Shown: positions 33,010 through 42,013, counted from the stretch's first letter. The stretch: DNA of 64,000 nucleotides from Candidatus Obscuribacterales bacterium (GCA_031292355.1 JARLHI010000009.1:44925-108924); one strand, 5' to 3'. Numbers and translations are program-made. Notes: a model not told the origin generated them from the letters alone.

Positions 33010-34494
33010 CTAATAGGCCTTTGCAAAAATGGCCTTGATTGACGTCTCTTTACCGGTATACATGCACTTTCCAGGTTGATGATTCTGGTCGAAAGGAATG
33101 CATCGTATGGTCGCTTTAGTCTCTTCTTTGATTTTGCCTTCATCGTCTTTTGAGCCGGCCCAGTAAACTTCAACGAAGCCAGATTTTTTGCTGACCACAT
33201 CTTGAAACTCTGCATAATCGCTAGCTGTGTGTGTATTGGCTTGACGAAAAGCAAGGGCGTTAGCAAAGATTTGTTTTTGCACAGCCACGAGCAGTCCGGC
33301 AATTTCGTTGGGCAGACTTTCTTTTGAAATGCCTCTGATTTTTTCACGAGTGTCGCGACGAGCAATTTCGACGACGTTGTTAGCCACGTCTTTAGGCCCG
33401 ATATTCAGGCGAATAGGCACACCCTTTTGCTCCCAGTGATTGAACTTGAAACCAGGAGTATAGTTGTCGCGATCGTCGAGATGTATTCTCGTTGTTGCTT
33501 TCAAGGCACCGACTACGTCGTTGCAGTAAGCAAGCACATTTGCTTTTTCTTCGTCACTTTTATAAATCGGCACAATCACAACCTGAATTGGCGCCAGCTT
33601 TGGTGGCAAAATCAAACCTTTGTCGTCGCCATGACCAAGAATAATTGCTCCAATAAGGCGTGTAGAGGCACCCCAACTGGTTTGCCAGGCATATTCAAGA
33701 TTGCCTTCTGCCGACTGAAATTTGATATCGAATGCCTTTGCGAAATTCTGTCCCAGAAAGTGCGAAGTGCCCGCTTGTAGGGCTTTACCATCGCGCATGA
33801 GAGCTTCGATGCAATATGTGCGATCAGCTCCAGCAAAGCGTTCACGTTCGGTCTTTTCGCCAGTAAGAACAGGCAAAGCCATATAGTCTTCAGCGAGCGT
33901 GCGATAAACTTCGAGCATTTTTCGCGCTTCTTCTTCAGCTTCTTGCGAGGTCGCGTGAGCTGTGTGACCTTCTTGCCATAAGAACTCGGTTGTGCGCAAA
34001 AATAAACGCGTGCGCATTTCCCAGCGAACGACATTTGCCCACTGGTTAATCAGCAAGGGTAGATCACGCCAGGACTGCACCCATTTCGAGAACATGTGAT
34101 TGATGATGGTTTCTGACGTAGGACGGATAATCAATGGCTCGTCGAGCTTCTTGCCACCGCCATGAGTGACGACTGCGCATTCGGGCGCAAATCCCTCTAC
34201 GTGCTGCGCTTCCTTCTTCAAAAATGATTCAGGAATAAGGAGAGGAAAATAAGCGTTCTGATGACCAGTCGCTTTAATCATGCCATCGAGAGCGCTCTGA
34301 ATCTGCTCCCAGAGAGCGTAACCGTAGGGGCGCACGACCATACAGCCTTTTACTGGCGCGTAGTCTGCCAGTTCGGCTTCTTGAATGGTGCGCGTGTACC
34401 ATTTTGCGCGCTCGGCTTCTTTTTCGTCGAGCTCTAGATCTTCAGCTTCATTATCCAGCGCCTGATCGAGGACGCTGCCTGCATTGTCTTCCAT
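33010..34494 (-). CDS. proS: Prolyl-tRNA synthetase, archaeal/eukaryote-like type
   Basis: 494 residues. It charges tRNA-Pro with proline. Class II motifs are visible: motif 1 with VKGCMVVRPYGYALWEQIQ, motif 2 as VVRWEMRTRLFLRTTEFLWQ followed by EGHTAH, and motif 3 as QTSWGASTRLIGAIILGHGD. The C-terminus has the anticodon domain (LAPIQVVIVPIYKS) and the extra zinc-domain-like tail ending KAIFAKAY with Cys in RCIPFDQ and GKCMYTG. This tail and the absence of the bacterial INS editing insertion place it in the shorter ProS group found in archaea, eukaryotes and some bacteria. No companion trans-editing factor is visible. Confidence 0.93.
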   Translation of the reverse strand: MEDNAGSVLDQALDNEAEDLELDEKEAERAKWYTRTIQEAELADYAPVKGCMVVRPYGYALWEQIQSALDGMIKATGHQNAYFPLLIPESFLKKEAQHVEGFAPECAVVTHGGGKKLDEPLIIRPTSETIINHMFSKWVQSWRDLPLLINQWANVVRWEMRTRLFLRTTEFLWQEGHTAHATSQEAEEEARKMLEVYRTLAEDYMALPVLTGEKTERERFAGADRTYCIEALMRDGKALQAGTSHFLGQNFAKAFDIKFQSAEGNLEYAWQTSWGASTRLIGAIILGHGDDKGLILPPKLAPIQVVIVPIYKSDEEKANVLAYCNDVVGALKATTRIHLDDRDNYTPGFKFNHWEQKGVPIRLNIGPKDVANNVVEIARRDTREKIRGISKESLPNEIAGLLVAVQKQIFANALAFRQANTHTASDYAEFQDVVSKKSGFVEVYWAGSKDDEGKIKEETKATIRCIPFDQNHQPGKCMYTGKETSIKAIFAKAY

Positions 34495-34566
34495 CTCTTC
34501 ATCCCTGAATGCGTTCTAAATGGTCAAGTGAGCCATTATAGCCGCTTTGAAATCAGCAATGCAAAA

Positions 34567-36120
34567 TTAACTAGCTGTCGGTTTTGGTTTAGCAATGGTG
34601 AGCAAATCGTTGAGGTCTCGACAATCTTCAGGCACGCTTGCCACACCGATGTTGATATTGAGATAGCCATCCAAATTTTCGGTTCGTGACACTTCAGTCA
34701 AAATTTCGCTGAGACGATAAGCAAAATTCTGGGCCTGCTTTTTGTCAGTTTCTGGTAGTACCAGACCAAAATAAACGATCTGGAAATGGCCCAGCAAATC
34801 CACCTGACGTTTGATTTTGCCGATGCTTGCTCCCATGGCCTTAATGGCTTTGGTTGGCAGTGGCTCGAGACTCTCAGCGCGAGCGCCCTGGGCTACATTT
34901 GACGACGATACGCCGGCGTTGAAGATAATTACCGAGAATGGTCGACCGAAACGGTCAAAGCGGCAATATTCTCGCTCTAGAAAATAAAGGAAGGCTGGGA
35001 AAGTATAGAGGCCAGTATCTTGACGGACCATAAGCTTTTCTACGCCAGCGGTCTGCGACCAGTCGACGATAATCCGTTTGCCCTGTGTTGTCACTTGTGA
35101 CTGGGTTTCTTTTTGAAATTCAATCAAACCGCACGTGACCAGGTTGAACAAAATCGGCACCCACTCTACTTTGCTGAGAGGAGTGGAGCGCAGAATCTCA
35201 AACAGAGAACTCTTGTTGTCCACGGCGACATAGATTTTTTTCTGCAAGGACATGTCAACGGGGGCGCCCTTGTTGACTATGTCTTCGAATTCTTTCTCGG
35301 TGAGGGCAGCATGTTTTCTCACGAGGAAAGAATCCATAGTGAGATTGTGCCGCAGCAGTGCATTGTGTTGATCCTGGAAAGTGGCGCCTTCCATGAGCAA
35401 GAACTCAAAGCGTTTGTTGACAGTCTTTTTGTCAATTTTGGGTTCGGGGAAAAAGTGGAATTGACCTTCTTCCCAGGAGACCAATTCGATCAGCGCATTG
35501 TCGCCTTCCGAATTGCGCATGACGCAGTGCATGGGCACGCCATCGTGAAACCAGACAGTGGCCAAATCGGATTTGCTTTTAATTTCCAGCCGTCCGGTCA
35601 ATTTGTTCATACCGACGGATTGCAGCAAGTTCGGCACTTGCATATTTTCAAGATCGCCTTCCAGCGTGCTTCTTTGCGCTGGACGCATGGCGCCAGGCGT
35701 TGACGTTTGGCTTTGATAGGACTGAGTCTGTGATTGATAAGTCTGTGATTGGTAATTGGACGAAGGATAGCTATCAGTAATGGCTTGAGGAGTAGTCATC
35801 TCTTCAGTCAGCACTTTAGATTTCATCGACCAACCAGGAAACTGAGCTGTAATGAAACCAAGAACCTGTTCTGGATCGTTCGATGCGTGTGACCATTCCA
35901 CCATCGATGTAGCACCCTCGCCGCGATACAGAGTCCAGACGCAGTCTTTTCTCTGTTCTTTAGCCGAGGTTAAAGAGTAGTTTTCGGAAGTATCGCCAAA
36001 CGAGAGTTCGATAATGCTGCCAGGCAATTCTTGCGCTTTCATAATCATTTCGCGCAAATTTTGTCTGGACGGAAGGGAAGAAATCTTTGGAAGGCGTATG
36101 AGCCGATTTCTGCCGATCAT
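34567..36120 (-). CDS. PATAN (DUF4388) protein with degenerate GGDEF-like C-terminus
   Basis: 517 residues. A DUF4388/PATAN domain lies near 152-245: LEGDLENMQVPNLLQSVGMN, LTGRLEIKSKSDLATVWFHD, GVPMHCVMRNSEGDNALIEL, EGQFHFFPEP. A Gln/Ser/Tyr-rich linker (YQSQT repeats) precedes it. The C-terminal ~170 residues look like a GGDEF fold without the GGDEF motif, ending NINIGVASVPEDCRDLNDLL, close to GIASIPEDC in the first gene of the window. PATAN domains occur in PatA-type response regulators and gliding/polarity proteins. A c-di-GMP-related or scaffold role is inferred. It is divergent from another PATAN gene at 36473. Confidence 0.8.
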   Translation of the reverse strand: MIGRNRLIRLPKISSLPSRQNLREMIMKAQELPGSIIELSFGDTSENYSLTSAKEQRKDCVWTLYRGEGATSMVEWSHASNDPEQVLGFITAQFPGWSMKSKVLTEEMTTPQAITDSYPSSNYQSQTYQSQTQSYQSQTSTPGAMRPAQRSTLEGDLENMQVPNLLQSVGMNKLTGRLEIKSKSDLATVWFHDGVPMHCVMRNSEGDNALIELVSWEEGQFHFFPEPKIDKKTVNKRFEFLLMEGATFQDQHNALLRHNLTMDSFLVRKHAALTEKEFEDIVNKGAPVDMSLQKKIYVAVDNKSSLFEILRSTPLSKVEWVPILFNLVTCGLIEFQKETQSQVTTQGKRIIVDWSQTAGVEKLMVRQDTGLYTFPAFLYFLEREYCRFDRFGRPFSVIIFNAGVSSSNVAQGARAESLEPLPTKAIKAMGASIGKIKRQVDLLGHFQIVYFGLVLPETDKKQAQNFAYRLSEILTEVSRTENLDGYLNINIGVASVPEDCRDLNDLLTIAKPKPTAS

Positions 36121-36472
36121 TTTCTAATTACCCGATTGAAAATTGTGCTAGTCATTGCTGTTCGGTGAATGAGGAGATGGCGCTGTTTTCGCTTGACAGT
36201 CAAGCGCTCTGGCCCAGCCCGACTGGTCAAGCCGTGCCAATTATGTCTTACCCAGGCAAAACAGTTTTGCATACATATTCACATAGATCTTCCTCTGGAA
36301 CTTCTCTTTTCCTCGTAAAGACATGTTTATAAGTCGTTCCCTAGAATTCTTTCAGGTGAATTGTGCAAATTTGTCGGTCGGGGCATTACAAGTGAAAGAG
36401 CCCTGGCTATACTAGGAGTCATGAGAGCGGACGAAAGTTTCCATCTCCTGCGCGATGTTGGCAAGGAGCGTA
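36121..36472. other. Shared promoter region of two divergent PATAN genes
   Basis: 350 bases without a gene. It contains a 15-base inverted repeat, GCAAAAC-A-GTTTTGC, at 36256-36270, roughly midway, which could be an operator for coordinated control of the two PATAN genes. An AAGGAG site at its right edge sets the start at 36473. Confidence 0.5.
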
Positions 36473-37366
36473 ATGCAGCTTAACGGAGATCTGTCAAAAG
36501 TCAGTTTGACCAACCTTTTACAGCTTGTCCGCAATGGGGAGCTAACAGGTAAAATCACGCTGTTGCAAGGAGCTAAGACTGCGACTATTTTTGTCGAAGA
36601 TGGCAACGTCGTGCATGTCGAAGTCGATGGATTTACCGGTCGCGAAGCTCTTTTTGAGATTTTTCTCTGGGTCAATGGGTCTTTTTCCTTCGTTGAGGGG
36701 GAAATCGGCGCCATTACCAGAAGCCTGGACGCCAAAAAACCGGAAGACTCTTTTGAGAGGCTGATGCGCGAAGGCATCAATTATCTCGACCAGAAAAAAT
36801 ATTTAGAGCAATTGCGCATCACTGGCGATACCATTCTCGTGGGAACCGACAGAATCAAAGAACTTATTGTCGCTGCTAAAACAAATGCTCGAATTGCTGC
36901 AGCACTGACAATGGTAGAGCCAGTTGTAGAGAGGCTCGATGGGCTTAAGTCTTTATCGGTGGCCCTTGCTGATTTGCCATACAGTAGGCGCGCTTATGTG
37001 CAGGCCGTGTCTATTTTGCTTGCTGAGGGGCTTGCTGTCGTTGTCGAGAAACCAATTTCTCTGGAGTCAGCAGCAATCAATTTGCCTGATTGGGTAATTG
37101 CTCGATTGCAACAAGATAGTGCCGATCTCACGCAAGCCATAGTGGATATGGTTATTTGGGTGGATCGCGTAAAGTGCTGGATGTATCAGGCAGACTCGGA
37201 TTTTGGCAAAATGCTGGACAAACTTAGTGATGCCTCAGGTTTGCCTCCGTCCGATGATGATTTCTTCGCTGATATCGATCGTTCGACTGAATTTCAAGGC
37301 ACCTTATTTGGTGAATCACCGCCAGCTGTACCCACTTCAGAAAATTCGAATTTGAATAAACGCTAA
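36473..37366 (+). CDS. PATAN (DUF4388) domain protein
   Basis: 297 residues from the ATG at 36473 (AAGGAG at proper spacing; an in-frame earlier start at 36455 lacks it). The first ~90 residues are a PATAN domain: LNGDLSKVSLTNLLQLVRNG, ELTGKITLLQGAKTATIFVE, DGNVVHVEVDGFTGREALFE, WVNGSFSFVEGE. The rest is helical with a winged-helix-like stretch near 130-215 (RIKELIVAAKTNARIAAALT, YSRRAYVQAVSILLAEGLAV), and an acidic tail. There is no GGDEF or receiver domain. It likely works with the divergent PATAN-GGDEF-like protein; its target is unknown. Confidence 0.8.
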   Translation: MQLNGDLSKVSLTNLLQLVRNGELTGKITLLQGAKTATIFVEDGNVVHVEVDGFTGREALFEIFLWVNGSFSFVEGEIGAITRSLDAKKPEDSFERLMREGINYLDQKKYLEQLRITGDTILVGTDRIKELIVAAKTNARIAAALTMVEPVVERLDGLKSLSVALADLPYSRRAYVQAVSILLAEGLAVVVEKPISLESAAINLPDWVIARLQQDSADLTQAIVDMVIWVDRVKCWMYQADSDFGKMLDKLSDASGLPPSDDDFFADIDRSTEFQGTLFGESPPAVPTSENSNLNKR

Positions 37367-38211
37367 AGTTTTTCGCCTGCGCTTGCTTTCAAATCCTCTT
37401 GGGCCGTTTGATGTTCTTTAACAATATTGATGAGGGCGCGCACTTGTTCAACGTCTACCGGATTTTCTAGAATTCCCTGTCGTTTCAAGCTACTGGCCAC
37501 GATCACACCATCGGCATAGCGAAGCAGTGACTTGACGTTCTTTTTGGAAGCGCCGCTGCCGACAAATATTGGTGTGTTAGGCAACGCATCTCGCACATTT
37601 TCCAAATCTTGCAGTGATGGCTCATCACCGGTAGCTGAACCGCTGACTATAACGGCATCGGCAAGACCCCGTTTGACAGTGTCTTTGGCAATCAGCTTGA
37701 TATCATTGATAGCGCCCAGAGGGCTTGCATGTTTGACCATTACGTCGGCAAAAATGCGGACGTTTTTGTGAGCATCGAGGTGGCGGCGATATAGATGTAA
37801 TTCGTGGGCCTGTCCTTCGATCAAGCCCTGATCTGTGACCATCGCGCCAGTTAAAACATTTACTCTTATGAATTGCGCTCCAGTTGTAGCAGCCACTGCC
37901 ATCGCCGTCAGTGCGTCGTTGCGCAATACGTTGACACCAATCGGCAGATCACAGATGGCCATGATTCGATTGATCACTATCGACATGGCGCAGGCGGTCG
38001 CTGTATCCACTTGGTTTTTCGAAAAAGGAGCGTCAAAGAAATTTTCTACGATAATTCCGTTAGCCCCGCCGGTCGCAAGAGCCGCAGCTTCTTGTTCGGC
38101 GCGCAGGCAGACGTTTTCGAATTGACCGTCCCACCGCGGCGAACCAGGCAAAGGCAAGAGATGAATAACACCGATGACGGGTGTTTCTGTGCCAAAAAGA
38201 TCGAGAAGCAT
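37363..38211 (-). CDS. BtpA/SgcQ family protein
   Basis: 282 residues; the ATG at 38211 has AAAGGA, and an upstream in-frame ATG at 38253 has none. The family pattern is clear: PVIGVIHLLPLPGSPRWDG, AAALATGGANGIIVENFFDA, PIGVNVLRNDALTAMAVAA, IRVNVLTGAMVTDQGLI, FADVMVKHASPLG, ADAVIVSGSATG and PIFVGSGASKKNV. It is a TIM-barrel protein. BtpA of Synechocystis stabilises photosystem I, while SgcQ relatives sit in sugar loci, so in a lineage without photosynthesis genes here a metabolic role is more likely. It converges on the PATAN gene with a 4-base overlap. Confidence 0.9.
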   Translation of the reverse strand: MLLDLFGTETPVIGVIHLLPLPGSPRWDGQFENVCLRAEQEAAALATGGANGIIVENFFDAPFSKNQVDTATACAMSIVINRIMAICDLPIGVNVLRNDALTAMAVAATTGAQFIRVNVLTGAMVTDQGLIEGQAHELHLYRRHLDAHKNVRIFADVMVKHASPLGAINDIKLIAKDTVKRGLADAVIVSGSATGDEPSLQDLENVRDALPNTPIFVGSGASKKNVKSLLRYADGVIVASSLKRQGILENPVDVEQVRALINIVKEHQTAQEDLKASAGEKL

Positions 38212-38723
38212 AATTTCCTTTGTTGGGCGTAAAACTAAGTCAACGCTCGTCATTTTATTCGATTGTTGGATGCTTTTTGGCTTTTGTTAATTGGGCAAGT
38301 ATTTTTACACCTTTCATGACTTTTAATATGCCACTATATACGGTGTGGTCAAAGACGGAATGATTGAGGCACTTTGCTTCCTCGTGCGAGCGGTGCGAAG
38401 TTTGTCTTTGCAATAAGTTCTGGTAATGTCAAGAGCTTGACTGGTGGTGGTTCTTGACCAGTGCGGGGGGAAAAGCTGACAGGTGCCACAAATAGTATTG
38501 ATGTCAAGACGGCAATTGTTTTATTCGTGTTTTGTCTGGAATAATCTCAGCCTTTAGTTATTAACATGGCTTTTAATACATTATGGGTATCCAAACATTT
38601 CTCACTTCTGTTCACTAAGGACTTTCCTCACGCCTCGACCCAACAACCCTGCTACCACCCAATCACTTTTTGAGGTTAGTCCATTCAACCGAATGAGACG
38701 CCACTGTCGAAAGGAACACCACT
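38212..38723. other. Intergenic region upstream of pepF
   Basis: About 510 bases, divergent BtpA and pepF promoters. It contains ACTGGT...ACCAGT arms (TTGACTGGTGGTGGTTCTTG region at about 38437-38462), which resemble an imperfect operator overlapping TTGAC -35-like elements. No gene is supported. AAAGGAA before the ATG at 38724 is the pepF ribosome-binding site. Confidence 0.4.
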
Positions 38724-40562
38724 ATGACCGTCAAAGCTCAAATCACCCGCAGCGAAGTGCCCGTCGAACTGACCTGGGACCTGACGCTGATTTACAAGAC
38801 TGACGCGGACTGGGAAAAGGACTTCTCAGCTGTTGAGTCTGAGATTCCCAAATTCGCCGCGTTCAAGGGAAAGCTCAAGCCTGCACGCTCCTCTGCTACA
38901 GCCACTGCTGGTCGACGCCTGCTTTCACTTTTCAAACTCCGCGACGAAACCGACATCATACTGGGCAAGGTGTCTGTTTACGCGACCATGCGCTGGCATC
39001 AGGACACCGCCAACGGTTTCTATGGCTCGATGTCCAAGCGCGCTGACAATCTCTCCAAGAATTTCAGCGCCGCGCTTTCTTTCGTCGACCCCGAGTTGCT
39101 GTCCCTCAAGGCAGAAACTCTGGCGAAGATGGTTGCAAAGACTCCCGAGCTGGAACTCTATCAGCATCAGCTCGACGAACTCAATCGGCAGCGGGCGCAC
39201 GTGCGTTCTGCAGAAATTGAGGAAGTCCTGGCAGAGGCCGCTGATATCACAGGCAGTGCCGGCACCATCGCCGAAACTCTCGATGACGCGGATATCAAAC
39301 ATCCCGTTATCGAAGGTGAAGATGGTCAGATGGTCGAGCTCACGGACGGAACTTACCAGCTGCTGCGCCAGAGCCATGATCCTGCAGTTCGCCGCCGCGC
39401 TCATGAGGCAATGTTCACCAACTACAAGGGTTACCGTAATACCTTTGCCGCAACCTATAGTGCCAACGTCAAAGCCGACATGTTCAAGGCCAAGACTCGG
39501 TATTTTGACAGCTGCATCGAGCGCTCTCTCAGCAACAACAACATCCCTGTTTCCGTGTACGACAATCTCGTCGGCACGGTGCATAAGAATTTGCCGTTGC
39601 TGCACCGCTATCTCGAGATGCGCAAGAAGATCCTTGGTCTTGAGACCTTGCACTACGCCGATCTCTACGTGCCGCTCATCGAAGTCGACGCGAAGGTTTC
39701 GCGTGAAGTGCAGAATGCAACCGTGCTCGCTGCTGTTGCTCCCTTGGGGCAGAACTACGTTGAGCGCCTGCGTGTTGCCTTTGAATCGCGCTGGATCGAC
39801 GAAATCGAGAACGCCAACAAGCATTCGGGTGCATACAGCTGGGGAACCTACGGTACTCCTTCGTTCATGCTCTTGAATGACACCGGCACCATCGACTCGA
39901 TGTATACGCGTGCTCATGAAGCGGGACACTCCATGCATTCGCAGTACACTCGTGAATTTCAGCCCTATCCGTATGCTCACTACATCACGTTTGTGGCTGA
40001 AGTCGCTTCGATCTCCAACGAACAGTTGCTGTCCGCGCATCTGTTGAAGATCACAACCGACCCGAAGATGCGTCTCTATATCCTCAACCATCAGCTGGAA
40101 TCCATTCGCACCACTTTGATTCGGCAGACGTTGTTTGCTGAATTCGAGCGCAAGGCGCATGCTATCGCTGAGGCTGGAACTCCTCTCACCGCGGACGTTC
40201 TGTGCAAGCTGCACAAGGACCTCAACCATGAATATTATGGTGCGGTTGTCGAGGCGGAGGATCTGATCGAGAACGAATGGGCGCGGATTCCGCACTTCTA
40301 CGGCTCGTTCTACGTCTTCACCTACGCGACTGGTATCGCGGCTGCAGTTGCGCTCTCTCGGCAGATTCTGACCGAAGGTGCGCCCGCTGCCGAACGCCAT
40401 ATCAACTTCCTCAAGAGCGGCTGCTCGGACTATGGCATCAACATCCTGCGCAAGGCTGGTGTCGATCTTTCGACGCCTGCTCCTGTTCAGGCTGCCTTCG
40501 ATATGTTCGCCGAGACGCTGGCAACGTTCGAAAAGGAATACGCGGCTTACAAGGCTTCGTAA
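38724..40562 (+). CDS. pepF: Oligoendopeptidase F (M3 family)
   Basis: 612 residues, the normal family length. A cytoplasmic zinc oligopeptidase that degrades peptides of about 7-17 residues. The HExxH site is H398-E399-A-G-H402 in RAHEAGHSMHSQYT, followed by the third ligand Glu in FVAEVASISNEQLL. The N-terminal helical domain (VPVELTWDLTLIYKTDADWE) is typical of PepF. The C-terminus has FYVFTYATGIAAAVALS. The ATG has AAAGGAA. Very GC-rich third positions give a 568-codon open frame on the other strand, which is not a gene. It is followed by its own terminator. Confidence 0.95.
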   Translation: MTVKAQITRSEVPVELTWDLTLIYKTDADWEKDFSAVESEIPKFAAFKGKLKPARSSATATAGRRLLSLFKLRDETDIILGKVSVYATMRWHQDTANGFYGSMSKRADNLSKNFSAALSFVDPELLSLKAETLAKMVAKTPELELYQHQLDELNRQRAHVRSAEIEEVLAEAADITGSAGTIAETLDDADIKHPVIEGEDGQMVELTDGTYQLLRQSHDPAVRRRAHEAMFTNYKGYRNTFAATYSANVKADMFKAKTRYFDSCIERSLSNNNIPVSVYDNLVGTVHKNLPLLHRYLEMRKKILGLETLHYADLYVPLIEVDAKVSREVQNATVLAAVAPLGQNYVERLRVAFESRWIDEIENANKHSGAYSWGTYGTPSFMLLNDTGTIDSMYTRAHEAGHSMHSQYTREFQPYPYAHYITFVAEVASISNEQLLSAHLLKITTDPKMRLYILNHQLESIRTTLIRQTLFAEFERKAHAIAEAGTPLTADVLCKLHKDLNHEYYGAVVEAEDLIENEWARIPHFYGSFYVFTYATGIAAAVALSRQILTEGAPAAERHINFLKSGCSDYGINILRKAGVDLSTPAPVQAAFDMFAETLATFEKEYAAYKAS

Positions 40563-40580
40563 TCTTGATCTGCTGATGAA

Positions 40581-40623
40581 GAGCGATTTGGACGATTCTG
40601 TCCAGATCGCTCTTTCTCTTTCC
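40581..40623 (+). terminator. Terminator of pepF
   Basis: GAGCGAT-T-TGGAC (40582-40594) pairs with GTCCA-G-ATCGCTC (40601-40613), loop GATTCT, then TTTCTCTTT. It lies 20 bases after the stop. Confidence 0.9.
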
Positions 40624-40670
40624 AATTGCAAATTTGAAAGTGTGGATACACGTTTACCCTGGAGATCGTC

Positions 40671-41126
40671 ATGACCTTCTTTGCTTGCGGTGCGCTTTTT
40701 CTTCTTGCGTCTCTATGTTTCGTCGGCACTTATCAATACCTCGTGCCCAAATTCTCCGGTGGAGCTGTGAGTTTTAGCACAGGAGATCTTTGGCAAAAGA
40801 TGCTGCTGGGATTCGTTCTCACAGTCACAACTGTCATTTTGGGTTGGTATGTGGCTCCGTATTTGTTGGTGCCGTTCTTGGTGATCGCCACTTCGAGTGG
40901 GGCGTTCGGAGGGTTCGGCATTCTTGGCGCCGCAATGGTTCTGTTCGTGGTGAACAGTCTGATTTACGGTTTCCAGACCTGGATTTTCGGACTGGCGAGG
41001 CCGAAGGTCCTCCGTTGCGCAAGTATAGGCGGTGCTTTGCGAGCAGGAATTGCTCCTGCTCTGGTTTCGACAATTCTTAGCATGCTGGTGTTTGGCGTTT
41101 TCATCAGCACTCTGCATATCGACTGA
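40671..41126 (+). CDS. Small membrane protein with four helices, 151 residues
   Basis: GGAG precedes the ATG. Four hydrophobic segments: FACGALFLLASLCFVGTYQY; LLGFVLTVTTVILGWYVAPY; FGILGAAMVLFVVNSLIYGF; and a C-terminal ALVSTILSMLVFGVFISTL. The pattern of short loops and a Gly-rich third helix recalls the phage-holin-4/MmpS-neighbour type integral membrane proteins (DUF group IV holin-like), but similarity is loose. It lies between the pepF terminator and a hairpin at 41292, so it is a separate unit. Confidence 0.65.
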   Translation: MTFFACGALFLLASLCFVGTYQYLVPKFSGGAVSFSTGDLWQKMLLGFVLTVTTVILGWYVAPYLLVPFLVIATSSGAFGGFGILGAAMVLFVVNSLIYGFQTWIFGLARPKVLRCASIGGALRAGIAPALVSTILSMLVFGVFISTLHID

Positions 41127-41291
41127 TAAACTCTCAAGGAAAGTCGGCGATCGCAAGCAAAAGCCATCGTTGATTTTTCTTGAATGTATTTTGCCTAAAA
41201 AATTGTTTTCGGCAATGTAGATTAAAAAAATGAAATAGCTGAAACATTTAAAGAGTCGCAATTCTTGTGCTGTGTATTTGAGTATTTCAGG

Positions 41292-41324
41292 ACGGGAAGC
41301 GCCTAAAAAGTAGACGCTTCCCGT
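41292..41324. terminator. Hairpin between convergent genes
   Basis: ACGGGAAGCG (41292-41301) and CGCTTCCCGT (41315-41324) form a perfect 10-bp stem, followed on the plus strand by TCTTGGTTTC. It lies 165 bases after the membrane-protein stop and 9 bases from the stop of the convergent minus gene, so it may serve either. Confidence 0.65.
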
Positions 41325-41332
41325 TCTTGGTT

Positions 41333-41764
41333 TCATCTGCCGAGGACAGAGTCCTTCGCCGCTTCGATAAATGCTCGCTCGAATTCTTCTGTCATGGCGA
41401 GAAGATTCTTCGCCCTTGGATTGTCGGCGAGGAAGTCCTTCACGGCATTCGAGAAATATGAGCCAATGGCTGGCAACGGATGCTGTTTGGGTGCGTCGCC
41501 ATGAGTGCTGTCGATGGCGTGGAAGTCACTGTGCAGATTCCAATCCACAATACCGTTGACAGTTTTGACGCTGGTCGCGGCGACTGTGGCGGAGCTTGCC
41601 TCGGGCGAGACCTGAGAGCTGGTCGAGCCGGTGAATGCGATTGTTGCACCATTAGCATCCACGACGCCTAAATGGTCGCCACGGCGGGAAGTCTGAACCG
41701 GGTTCTCCTGGGAGATGACGTAGAGACCCGTCCGGGGGGAAGCGTTTTCGGGTGTATGTGACAT
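41333..41764 (-). CDS. Hypothetical protein, 143 residues
   Basis: GAAAGG precedes the ATG. The protein is polar, with a Ser/Thr/Ala-rich middle (TGSTSSQVSPEASSATVAAT) and a helical end (FSNAVKDFLADNPRAKNLLA, EEFERAFIEAAKDSVLGR). No signal peptide, membrane helix or known family. Its leader is long: the 24-bp-spaced repeat module at 41971-42013 lies about 210 bases upstream of its start, in the same relative orientation as the modules upstream of the 61419 gene. Confidence 0.55.
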   Translation of the reverse strand: MSHTPENASPRTGLYVISQENPVQTSRRGDHLGVVDANGATIAFTGSTSSQVSPEASSATVAATSVKTVNGIVDWNLHSDFHAIDSTHGDAPKQHPLPAIGSYFSNAVKDFLADNPRAKNLLAMTEEFERAFIEAAKDSVLGR

Positions 41765-41970
41765 GGTTCAACCTTTCTCTTTTCATTTTCAGTGTGGTGC
41801 AACTCGTTTCTCGGCGAGAATTGAGCGTGGGGCGGAAAATGTGTGACAGAGTGCGGATTGGGCTTGCGTTGAGATTCTAAGGAAAGTGGGTAGTAGATGT
41901 TTCGATGGTGCCTAACTACATGCCACTGCCGCAAGCCCCAGACCGTATTATCACGAAATAGCTTCTTCGT

Positions 41971-42013
41971 GCGATTCGCACTGGTCTGAAGATTTAGACA
42001 TCAATTGGTCTGA
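41971..42013 (+). promoter_or_regulatory. 24-bp-spaced repeat module, copy A
   Basis: GCGATTCGC (41971-41979) directly abuts ACTGGTCTGA (41980-41989); a second ATTGGTCTGA starts at 42004, exactly 24 bases after the first. The same three-part layout occurs at 61692-61734 and 61770-61812. It is intergenic and upstream of the minus-strand gene starting at 41764. A tandem protein-binding site is the simplest reading. Confidence 0.55.

Noticed and set aside
38925..40631. 568-codon ORF antisense to pepF
   Set aside because: It mirrors the GC-rich third positions of pepF; pepF has intact catalytic motifs, a ribosome-binding site and a terminator.
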